This document shows, piece after piece, positions 1 through 4,153 of a stretch of 5,159 nt of DNA (positions within the stretch are counted from its first letter, which is position 1; every line of letters starts with the position of its first letter). Location: positions 1 through 5,159 of the forward strand of contig BTRG01000091.1 of assembly GCA_036986275.1 (NCBI GenBank). The letters are read 5' to 3'. The notes under the pieces are model-generated. The model was not told the DNA's origin. It worked only from the letters and a program-made list of their open reading frames with translations, and made no database searches. A program made the translations under genes and the position numbers. This stretch comes from BTRG01 sp036986275 (GTDB lineage Bacteria; Pseudomonadota; Gammaproteobacteria; Acidiferrobacterales; SZUA-150).

Positions 1-27
1 AGGGTCGATATCTGGATATATGCATTT

Positions 28-69
28 TTGACCGATCTCAAGGAACATATATCAGTCTTCTGTTAGATT
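28..69 (+). promoter_or_regulatory. Possible promoter of the PilZ gene, with an imperfect FNR-like dyad
   Basis: TTGACCGATCTCAA (28-41) matches the FNR consensus TTGATNNNNATCAA at 8 of 10 fixed positions. A weak -10-like TAGATT lies at 64-69. If that hexamer is used, the dyad centre falls near -41.5, the class-II activator position. The same bases can instead be read as a sigma70 -35 (TTGACC, 28-33) with TATCAG (50-55) after 16 bases. Both readings are weak; this is inference from motif geometry only. Confidence 0.25.
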
Positions 70-95
70 AAGAAAGAATTTTTCAGGAGCAAATT

Positions 96-437
96 ATGTT
101 AGGTCCGAAATTCAAATACTATCGCAATAGTGAACGGCGTCCTGCCTGGGTGAATGTGACTGTCACCAGCAGGGATATGGCGCCTATTAAGGGAACCGTG
201 GAAAACGTGAGCCTGGGAGGCTTATATATAGAGACCGACTCACCCATTCCTGGCGGCAAACACACCATCGTCCTCGATTTTGCTGGCTACGAGAAAGGCC
301 ATCTTTCCGAGCATCACCTGACTGCTACGGTGGCGCATCGGGAAAGTGGGGGCGCCGGCCTGGTATTCGACAATTATGACCCGGAGACCCTGCACGCCCT
401 GCGTGCGGTCATGAGCAACGCCATCCAGCATCACTAG
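96..437 (+). CDS. PilZ domain protein (single-domain, probable c-di-GMP receptor)
   Basis: A 113-residue protein that is essentially one PilZ domain. PilZ domains bind cyclic di-GMP through an RxxxR motif and a [D/N]xSxxG motif. Both are visible: R10-x3-R14 near the N-terminus, and N37-V-S39-L-G-G42 at the start of the beta barrel, followed by the typical LYIET strand. No signal peptide, membrane segment or fused output domain is seen, so it probably acts in the cytosol as an adaptor on motility, secretion or polysaccharide machinery; the partner cannot be told from here. The ATG at 96 has a strong ribosome site, AGGAG at 85-89. No intrinsic terminator follows. The neighbours give no functional link, so family membership is firm and the process controlled is unknown. 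Confidence 0.9.
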   Translation: MLGPKFKYYRNSERRPAWVNVTVTSRDMAPIKGTVENVSLGGLYIETDSPIPGGKHTIVLDFAGYEKGHLSEHHLTATVAHRESGGAGLVFDNYDPETLHALRAVMSNAIQHH

Positions 438-458
438 CCAAGGCTTCGCTCCTGCACG

Positions 459-471
459 AGCACACATGCTG
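459..471 (+). repeat. 13-base repeat AGCACACATGCTG, copy 1
   Basis: An identical 13-mer recurs at 3601-3613. Each copy lies just after a stop codon: 22 bases after the PilZ gene here, 14 bases after the cysteine-rich gene there. The unit can fold as AGCA-CACA-TGCT wherever the loop stacks. It may be a short dispersed motif or coincidence. Confidence 0.35.
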
Positions 472-506
472 CAAACACTTCAAACCAGAGAGGTGGATTA
501 TTGGGC

Positions 507-521
507 GCCATCTCAGATGGC
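507..521. promoter_or_regulatory. Perfect dyad GCCATCT-C-AGATGGC
   Basis: Two 7-base arms sit around a single base. As RNA this would be a 6-bp stem with a 3-base loop. No T-run follows, so it is not a standard intrinsic terminator. It lies 70 bases after the PilZ stop and about 80 bases before the promoter called at 599, so it could be a protein-binding dyad or an mRNA 3'-end hairpin. Confidence 0.35.
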
Positions 522-539
522 TTGTTCGTAGCACGAGAG

Positions 540-588
540 CATATGCCAGGTAATAGTCCTGTTTGTGAATATCATTGCCTGGTATGTG
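540..588 (+). other. Long RNA hairpin with wobble pairs, upstream of the DsrC/TusE-family gene
   Basis: CATATGCCAGGTAAT (540-554) can pair with ATTGCCTGGTATGTG (574-588) over 15 positions: 12 Watson-Crick and 3 G-U pairs, with a 19-base loop. All three non-canonical positions are wobble pairs, which is what an RNA stem tolerates. It ends 11 bases before the -35 of the promoter at 599-627, so on the plus strand it would belong to read-through from the PilZ gene rather than to the downstream leader. No T-run follows the stem. Confidence 0.4.
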
Positions 589-598
589 ACATTTATAC

Positions 599-627
599 GT
601 GACATCAGGGTTGCATAGCGGTAATAT
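599..627 (+). promoter_or_regulatory. Sigma70-like promoter of the DsrC/TusE-family gene
   Basis: GTGACA (599-604, 5 of 6 to the -35 consensus) and TAATAT (622-627, 4 of 6 to the -10) are separated by exactly 17 bases. Initiation would be near 634, giving a leader of about 37 bases. The heptamer GTGACAT occurs twice, at 586-592 and 599-605, a 13-base offset, so a regulator half-site overlapping the -35 is possible. Confidence 0.5.
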
Positions 628-670
628 CCTACTAATTTAGTCAACTTTAATTTGATCCCGAGGTATATCG

Positions 671-1006
671 ATGGAAGCGTTGGTAGCAGGAAAATCCATA
701 ACCCTGAGCGAAGCCGGGTGGCTGGAAAATCTGGATGAGTGGAGTGATGGTGTTGCTGTGGAAATAGCCAGGAATGAGCAAATACCTGAGCTGACGGAGG
801 CGCACTGGGACATCATCAACACTGCCCGTGAGTACTTTAAGGAAAATGGCGTGGTGGCCGAACCGCGTATATTCTCCAAGGTCATGAAAAAGAAATATGG
901 CGATGACAGAAACAGCCAGAAGTATATCTATTCCTTGTTTCCTACCGGCCTGATCAAGTGCGCCAACAAGGTGGCAGGCTTGCCCCGTCCCAAGGGCTGC
1001 AGCTAA
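671..1006 (+). CDS. TusE/DsrC/DsvC family sulfur-relay protein, atypical cysteine pattern
   Basis: A 111-residue protein, the usual length for this family of small sulfur carriers. DsrC hands a trisulfide to and from dissimilatory sulfite reductase; TusE passes sulfur to MnmA for tRNA 2-thiouridine. Family hallmarks are clear: LTEAHWDIIN (41-50), REYF (53-56), the KYIYSLFPTG stretch (84-93) and the C-terminal arm GLPRPKGC. The near-terminal cysteine, CysA, is C110. True DsrC has a second cysteine, CysB, 11 residues earlier; that place is N99 here, while a cysteine appears at C97, where DsrC and E. coli TusE usually have Gln. By the strict rule it is TusE-like, with a displaced second thiol. 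A good ribosome site, GAGG at 660-663, precedes the ATG; a promoter and a terminator make it a single-gene unit. No dsrAB or tusBCD genes are in the window. Confidence 0.9.
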   Translation: MEALVAGKSITLSEAGWLENLDEWSDGVAVEIARNEQIPELTEAHWDIINTAREYFKENGVVAEPRIFSKVMKKKYGDDRNSQKYIYSLFPTGLIKCANKVAGLPRPKGCS

Positions 1007-1026
1007 ATAACAATCCATTTGTATTC

Positions 1027-1057
1027 AAAAGGGCGGCCATTGGCCGCTCTTTTATTT
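1027..1057 (+). terminator. Intrinsic terminator after the DsrC/TusE-family gene
   Basis: A 12-bp stem is formed by AAAAGGGCGGCC (1027-1038) and GGCCGCTCTTTT (1042-1053), with one G-U pair and a 3-base loop, followed by TATTTT. It lies 20 bases after the stop codon. The A/T flanks make it potentially bidirectional. Confidence 0.88.
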
Positions 1058-1068
1058 TGCACATTCAA

Positions 1069-1105
1069 TTGATTAGGCGCGGGCCTGCGTGCACAATACG
1101 CGCCT
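1069..1105 (+). promoter_or_regulatory. Probable adk promoter with a dyad around the -10
   Basis: TTGATT (1069-1074) and CACAAT (1092-1097) are each 4 of 6 to consensus, with exact 17-base spacing. Initiation near 1104 would give a leader of about 65 bases. A perfect 7-base inverted repeat, AGGCGCG (1075-1081) and CGCGCCT (1099-1105), brackets the -10 element, so a repressor site or start-region hairpin is possible. The promoter is plausible; the operator role is speculative. Confidence 0.35.
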
Positions 1106-1169
1106 TCACAAATGCTGGCCCGTATACGAGGCACAGATTTCACACTATATGTTGCAAGAGGAATGATAA

Positions 1170-1817
1170 ATGAAGTTAATTTTATTGGGCGCCCCTGGCG
1201 CAGGTAAGGGCACTGTTGCCAAGCTGCTGACCGCAATGGATGGATCGGTCCAGATTTCTACTGGCGATATCCTGCGAGGCGCCGTCGCTGCCGGCACCGA
1301 ACTGGGCAAAAAAGCCAAAGCCGCCATGAATGCCGGTGACCTGGTATCAGATGATCTCATCATGGGGATTATGGAAGCCCGTTTACAGGAGCCCGATTGC
1401 GAAAAGGGTTTTCTGTTGGATGGGTTTCCGCGCACTATTCCTCAGGCTGAAGCCCTGAAGGGCCTGCTGGAGAAAATAGGTGTCAGTCTGGACATGGCGG
1501 TCAACATCGACGTGCCACGTGATGTAATTCTGGATCGCCTCACCACGCGCCGCACATGTTCCAATACCGATTGCCAGGCTATTTATAACATCAAGAGCAA
1601 CCCGCCTGAAAAGGAAGGCGTGTGCGATAAATGCGGTAGTCCGGTTATCCAACGTGAAGACGAAACCGAAGAGGCTATTGGTAAGCGTCTGGATACCTAT
1701 AATGAAAAGACCGCGCCCCTGGCAGGCTTCTATGAAAAAGAAGGCTTGTTGGTGACTGTGACCGCAACCTCCAGCGAAGCGGTAATTGAAGCCATTAAGG
1801 AAAAATTGGGCAACTAA
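1170..1817 (+). CDS. adk: Adenylate kinase, zinc-LID type
   Basis: Catalyses ATP + AMP to 2 ADP in the cytosol, keeping adenylate pools balanced. The 215-residue length is standard for the long bacterial form. The P-loop GAPGAGKGT spans 7-15, the AMP-binding STGD with following R36 spans 30-36, and the signature LLDGFPRT spans 82-89. The LID begins at R127-R128 and carries four cysteines, C130, C135, C152 and C155, expected to hold a structural zinc ion. The first pair is spaced CX4C rather than the common CX2C, so the first zinc knuckle has two extra residues. Typical enteric gammaproteobacterial enzymes lack these cysteines. The ATG follows AGAGGA at 1157-1162. Flanking terminators, one after the preceding gene and one after adk itself, suggest an independent transcript. 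Confidence 0.97.
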   Translation: MKLILLGAPGAGKGTVAKLLTAMDGSVQISTGDILRGAVAAGTELGKKAKAAMNAGDLVSDDLIMGIMEARLQEPDCEKGFLLDGFPRTIPQAEALKGLLEKIGVSLDMAVNIDVPRDVILDRLTTRRTCSNTDCQAIYNIKSNPPEKEGVCDKCGSPVIQREDETEEAIGKRLDTYNEKTAPLAGFYEKEGLLVTVTATSSEAVIEAIKEKLGN

Positions 1818-1843
1818 TTTATTTCAGTTATGATGGACGCAGT

Positions 1844-1876
1844 AAAGGTCGGGGTATGACATGCCCCGGCCTTTTT
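1844..1876 (+). terminator. Intrinsic terminator after adk
   Basis: A long stem of AAAGGTCGGGGTAT (1844-1857) with ATGCCCCGGCCTTT (1861-1874) gives 14 pairs including two G-U pairs around the loop GAC, and is followed by TTATTT. It begins 26 bases after the adk stop codon and is a textbook rho-independent terminator. Confidence 0.92.
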
Positions 1877-2050
1877 ATTTATATGGGTCTACTATAGAAA
1901 TGTTGGCTGGATTAACACCCCACGGGCATGATGTACGGGAAGTACAAATACCCAAGGCACTCGCTGCGCTCATAGGGTGGACTCTGTCGCGGGCGCAAGG
2001 ACGCGCAGGAGCGACCTTCCACTGTATTATTTCAAATCTGTGGGGCGCGC

Positions 2051-2098
2051 AATGGAATCCGGGATGTATTGTGCTCTCATACATTGTCCCGGATTGCG
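2051..2098. repeat. Imperfect inverted repeat (AATCCGGGA / TCCCGGATT)
   Basis: AATCCGGGATGTAT (2056-2069) pairs with ATACATTGTCCCGGATT (2079-2095), with a 3-base bulge and a 9-base loop. GCGCAAT before the left arm and ATTGCGC after the centre of the right arm offer an alternative extension of the fold. It directly abuts the first GC-rich repeat copy and is probably part of the same dispersed-repeat mosaic. Confidence 0.6.
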
Positions 2099-2108
2099 CT
2101 ATCGCTGC

Positions 2109-2166
2109 ATCCGGGCTACTTTGCTTTGCTCCTTCCCCCCGGAAGGGGAAGGCTGGGATGGGGGTG
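2109..2166 (+). repeat. REP-like palindromic repeat, copy A
   Basis: A 58-base unit nearly identical to 2262-2320. It begins ATCCGGGCT, contains a perfect 8-bp hairpin, CCTTCCCC (2131-2138) with GGGGAAGG (2145-2152), and ends in the G-rich tail GGCTGGGATGGGGGTG. A stem plus a conserved asymmetric tail is the architecture of REP-type elements in proteobacterial genomes. Confidence 0.75.
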
Positions 2167-2203
2167 TTTCTCCGGATGATACAACCTGCCATCCTTGAGT
2201 GTT

Positions 2204-2240
2204 GACCCCCACCCTAACCCTCCCCCTTAGAAGGGGGGAA
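2204..2240 (-). repeat. REP-like palindromic repeat, inverted copy C
   Basis: Read on the minus strand, this holds the same hairpin-plus-tail core as copies A and B: a C-run and G-run stem followed by a GGGTTAGGGTGGGGGTC tail. It is more diverged and lacks the ATCCGGGCT leader. It lies between the two direct copies in opposite orientation, as in paired REP (BIME-like) arrangements. Confidence 0.7.
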
Positions 2241-2261
2241 TATGCCTGCCAGTATTGCTGT

Positions 2262-2320
2262 ATCCGGGCTTCTTTGTTTTGCTCCTTCCCCCTGGAAGGG
2301 GGAAGGCTGGGATGGGGGTG
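2262..2320 (+). repeat. REP-like palindromic repeat, copy B
   Basis: A 59-base unit differing from copy A by a few substitutions and one extra G. Its hairpin is a perfect 9-bp stem, CCTTCCCCC (2284-2292) with GGGGGAAGG (2298-2306), followed by the tail GGCTGGGATGGGGGTG. The closely spaced G-runs in stem and tail could also support a G-quadruplex on the plus strand. It ends 75 bases before the methyltransferase-like gene. Confidence 0.75.
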
Positions 2321-2395
2321 GTTTTCTATGGGTAGAGTCCTACACTCGATTATTTACCAAGACATCAAAAGGGGCTGTTAAGCAGCAGACCAGGT

Positions 2396-3157
2396 ATGGC
2401 GGTACTGTGGCAAAAAATCGACAATGGTGTTTCTTATGAAGTCAGGGCGGCCGGCCAGACACGTCGCCTGTACACCAACGGTGTGTTTCATAGCCAATAT
2501 AATCCCAATAAGTTGCTTACCGGCGGGGTGTGGGACTTACTCATGTTGCCGGCATTTTTTTATCCGCTCGGTCATATTAAAAGAGTGTTGATTCTGGGCG
2601 TGGGTGGCGGTGCGGTGATTCATCAACTGCAGAAATATGTCCGTCCGCGGCATATCGATGGTGTAGAACTGAGCGCCACACATCTACATATTGCAAAAAA
2701 ATACTTTGCAGTGCGTAAGTCCGATGCCGCCCTGTATCAGGCCGATGCCAGAGAGTGGGTAAGAAAGTACCGTGGTCCACGCTTTGACATGATCATTGAT
2801 GACTTGTTTGGCGAACAGGACGGAGAGCCTGTACGCGCGGTGGCCGCGTCCGCGACCTGGGTCAGGCAATTACTGAGATTGCTGACACCAGAGGGTTTGA
2901 TTGTCAGTAACTTTATTTCCCACAAAGAACTCAAGACCAGCGCCTATATCCAGAACCCGCTTATCCGCCAACGATTCATCAAGGCATTTGTGGTCAGTCA
3001 TCCACTGGAAGAAAATGCCGTCGCTGCATTCATGAGACGAAACACAACATACAAGGAGTTCGCCATGCATCTCTCCGCTGAGCCAGCATTGTTTCGTGCC
3101 TGGCAGGCCAGAAAACTTTGTGTGGGCCCGCGAGTAATAAAACAGATTTGTATCTAA
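2396..3157 (+). CDS. Spermidine-synthase-fold, SAM-dependent methyltransferase-like protein
   Basis: A 253-residue cytosolic protein with the spermidine synthase layout: a beta-rich N-terminal part including a QYNPNKLLTGGVWD segment (34-47), then a Rossmann-fold SAM domain. Motif I is VLILGVGGG (64-72). The acidic ribose-binding residue is E91 in IDGVELS. ADAREW (116-121) is the adenine-contact region, and FDMIIDD (130-136) is the post-beta-4 motif. True aminopropyltransferases have Asp in GGGDG and a D-x-x-D-P catalytic motif; here these read GGGAV and DDLFGE, so polyamine synthesis is unlikely and a methyltransferase-like or unknown role is more likely. The ATG at 2396 is the first in an open frame but has only AGG one base away, so initiation looks weak. 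No partner gene adjoins; the substrate is unknown. Confidence 0.82.
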   Translation: MAVLWQKIDNGVSYEVRAAGQTRRLYTNGVFHSQYNPNKLLTGGVWDLLMLPAFFYPLGHIKRVLILGVGGGAVIHQLQKYVRPRHIDGVELSATHLHIAKKYFAVRKSDAALYQADAREWVRKYRGPRFDMIIDDLFGEQDGEPVRAVAASATWVRQLLRLLTPEGLIVSNFISHKELKTSAYIQNPLIRQRFIKAFVVSHPLEENAVAAFMRRNTTYKEFAMHLSAEPALFRAWQARKLCVGPRVIKQICI

Positions 3158-3167
3158 TCAATACAGT

Positions 3168-3210
3168 TTGATACATATCAATGTTTTTAAAGCGGTGTAG
3201 GCTTGATAAT
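3168..3210 (+). promoter_or_regulatory. FNR-type class II promoter (perfect FNR box plus -10)
   Basis: TTGATACATATCAA (3168-3181) matches the FNR consensus TTGATNNNNATCAA at all ten fixed positions and is a perfect 6-2-6 dyad. GATAAT (3205-3210) is 5 of 6 to the -10 consensus. Initiation about 7 bases later, near 3216, puts the dyad centre at about -41.5, the position from which FNR activates class II promoters. No good -35 exists, as expected for an activator-dependent promoter. It lies only 11 bases after the preceding stop codon and points at the gene starting at 3282, giving a leader of about 66 bases. Confidence 0.72.
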
Positions 3211-3281
3211 ATGGATTGGCGATCATAATATGAAAGCAGGATAGGGCGATAACCATATACCTAAATAAGTAAGGTGAGGTA

Positions 3282-3587
3282 ATGCAAATCTCCAATCTAT
3301 TGATTGGTGTGGATGATGAACTGGATCTGGGACAAAGGGCGTTTCTGGCAAAGACCATCACGCCCATGTTGGGTGTTTACCAGGCCTTTTTCCATTTTCA
3401 CAGACCAAACTGTCAGGGCCTATGGGTGAAGTATGACTCTAATATCGTGTGCCGGAAAGATATCATCGACAAGCTTTGTGAACAGAATCCTGGCACACCG
3501 TGGCACGTATGTAACCCCGATATCGATTGCGAACAATGTCCTTCTTATAAAGATAGTGCGCTTAGGGATGATAGCCTGACCTACTGA
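3282..3587 (+). CDS. Small cysteine-rich protein with HMA-like N-terminal part
   Basis: A 101-residue protein of unassigned function. Residues 3-66 fit a beta-alpha-beta-beta-alpha pattern like the heavy-metal-associated ferredoxin fold: a strand then VDDELD (10-15), a helix ending in PMLGVYQAFF (28-37), LWVKYDSN (47-54), then DIIDKL (60-65). The usual HMA metal motif CxxC is absent from the first loop. The tail instead carries C77-x5-C83-x2-C86, in addition to C44, C57 and C66, six cysteines in all, so metal or iron-sulfur binding or thiol chemistry is possible. There is no signal peptide or membrane segment. Ribosome site: AAGGTGAGG at 3271-3279. The FNR-type promoter upstream suggests expression under low oxygen. 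The fold is inferred from pattern only; the CDS itself is well supported. Confidence 0.72.
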   Translation: MQISNLLIGVDDELDLGQRAFLAKTITPMLGVYQAFFHFHRPNCQGLWVKYDSNIVCRKDIIDKLCEQNPGTPWHVCNPDIDCEQCPSYKDSALRDDSLTY

Positions 3588-3650
3588 TCTAAGCCCGCGC
3601 AGCACACATGCTGTACTGCCTATAGATGTTAAATTTGTATCGGGCTTAGA
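3588..3650. repeat. Perfect 10-base inverted repeat enclosing a smaller hairpin
   Basis: TCTAAGCCCG (3588-3597) starts on the base after the TGA stop and is the exact reverse complement of CGGGCTTAGA (3641-3650). The 43-base interior contains a second hairpin, CAGCA (3600-3604) with TGCTG (3609-3613). No T-run follows, so it is not a standard terminator. It could be a structured 3' end or small RNA, or a 63-base miniature element with terminal inverted repeats. Confidence 0.6.
3601..3613 (+). repeat. 13-base repeat AGCACACATGCTG, copy 2
   Basis: Identical to 459-471. This copy forms most of the inner hairpin inside the 10-base inverted repeat at 3588-3650; copy 1 has no such outer stem. Confidence 0.35.
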
Positions 3651-3778
3651 GCATTCCCCTGTAACCCAAAAACAAGTGTAAAGAATCGCAGGCTTGATAA
3701 CAAAGCTGTTCATACCGCACCGTGAACCCCGTTGATCTGTGGGTCCCAAGATGGGGAAGTAATAATATGCCACCACAA

Positions 3779-3808
3779 TCGCGCTGCTAATCGGGAAGAA
3801 AAGCGCGA
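3779..3808. repeat. 7-base inverted repeat upstream of the toxin gene
   Basis: TCGCGCT (3779-3785) and AGCGCGA (3802-3808) are perfect complements around a 16-base loop. A short T-run, TTTT (3814-3817), follows after 5 bases, so weak terminator activity protecting the toxin-antitoxin operon from upstream read-through is conceivable. The rest of 3651-3837 shows no gene I can support. Confidence 0.35.
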
Positions 3809-3837
3809 CATAGTTTTCAACGCTATCACACTTAATC

Positions 3838-3863
3838 ACCATATGGTATGTTCTACCATATGC
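3838..3863. promoter_or_regulatory. Operator-like palindromes over the toxin start
   Basis: ACCATATGGT (3838-3847) is a perfect 10-base palindrome. CATATGGTA (3840-3848) and TACCATATG (3854-3862) also form a perfect 9-base inverted repeat with a 5-base spacer. The dyad covers both candidate ATG codons of the toxin (3848 and 3860). As DNA it looks like an autoregulatory site for the winged-helix antitoxin; as RNA the same bases would bury the toxin start codon in a hairpin. No Shine-Dalgarno sequence is visible before either ATG. Confidence 0.6.
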
Positions 3864-4153
3864 CATCGCAATTGATCTTCCGAGATAAATACGTCTACGC
3901 TGATGGGGCCATTCGCGAGATGGTGATATGGCGTCTACCAGACACGGATAGTGAGGGGCCGCATGGTCTCAAGTACCGGCTATATTACGGCTATCCCGGC
4001 AAGTGCCTGGTGCGATATGACAACGAGCGGGGTAAAGGTGGTCATCGTCGTGACGGTGGCAAGGAAGATCCGTACACCTTTATCTCAATTGAACAGTTGA
4101 TCCAGGACTTCAAGGCAGATATTGAACGCTTACGAGGTGAGCAGCATGAGTAA
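3860..4153 (+). CDS. tumE: TumE family toxin (DUF6516) of a type II-like toxin-antitoxin pair
   Basis: A 97-residue protein recognised as TumE/DUF6516, the toxin half of a two-gene module. Conserved stretches are LIFRDKYVYADGAIREMVIW (5-24), HGLKYRLYYG (35-44), the basic motif YDNERGKGGH (53-62) and EDPYTFIS (69-76). My recollection of the family is that an H-x-H follows GKG; here it is H62-R-R64, so one histidine seems replaced. The molecular target is not known to me; a nuclease-like role is only a guess. I chose the ATG at 3860 because family members start close to the LxFRDK strand; the ATG at 3848 would add MFYH. Neither has a ribosome site, and a palindrome spans both, consistent with restrained toxin synthesis. 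Its last 8 bases overlap the antitoxin gene. Confidence 0.85.
   Translation: MPSQLIFRDKYVYADGAIREMVIWRLPDTDSEGPHGLKYRLYYGYPGKCLVRYDNERGKGGHRRDGGKEDPYTFISIEQLIQDFKADIERLRGEQHE

Larger units (their letters stand above)
1881..2395. other. Gene-free region holding a mosaic of repeats
   Basis: This is 515 bases between the adk terminator and the methyltransferase-like gene. Open frames exist in it, but their translations (proline-, glycine- and cysteine-rich strings read through the repeats) look like no protein and lack ribosome sites. The left part (1881-2050) has a small hairpin, TGTAC (1932-1936) with GTACA (1942-1946), and GC-rich sequence that looks like worn dispersed repeat. The right part holds the listed palindromic repeats. 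No promoter for the downstream gene could be identified with confidence. Confidence 0.6.

Noticed and set aside
1861..2205. 114-codon plus-strand frame after adk
   Set aside because: Starts inside the adk terminator hairpin and reads through dispersed repeats; no ribosome site and no protein-like pattern.
2199..2439. Two short plus-strand frames through the REP-like repeats
   Set aside because: Their sequence is just the translated repeat units; both lack start signals.
3420..3866. 148-codon open frame on the minus strand across the spacer before the toxin gene
   Set aside because: It runs antisense through half of the cysteine-rich gene, has no ribosome site, starts inside the palindrome, and matches no family I recognise. 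The part over 3651-3850 could be a worn gene fragment, but I cannot support it.
4122..4145. Earlier TTG start for the antitoxin
   Set aside because: The ATG at 4146 has a strong GAGGTGA ribosome site at proper spacing and gives the natural overlap with the toxin stop.
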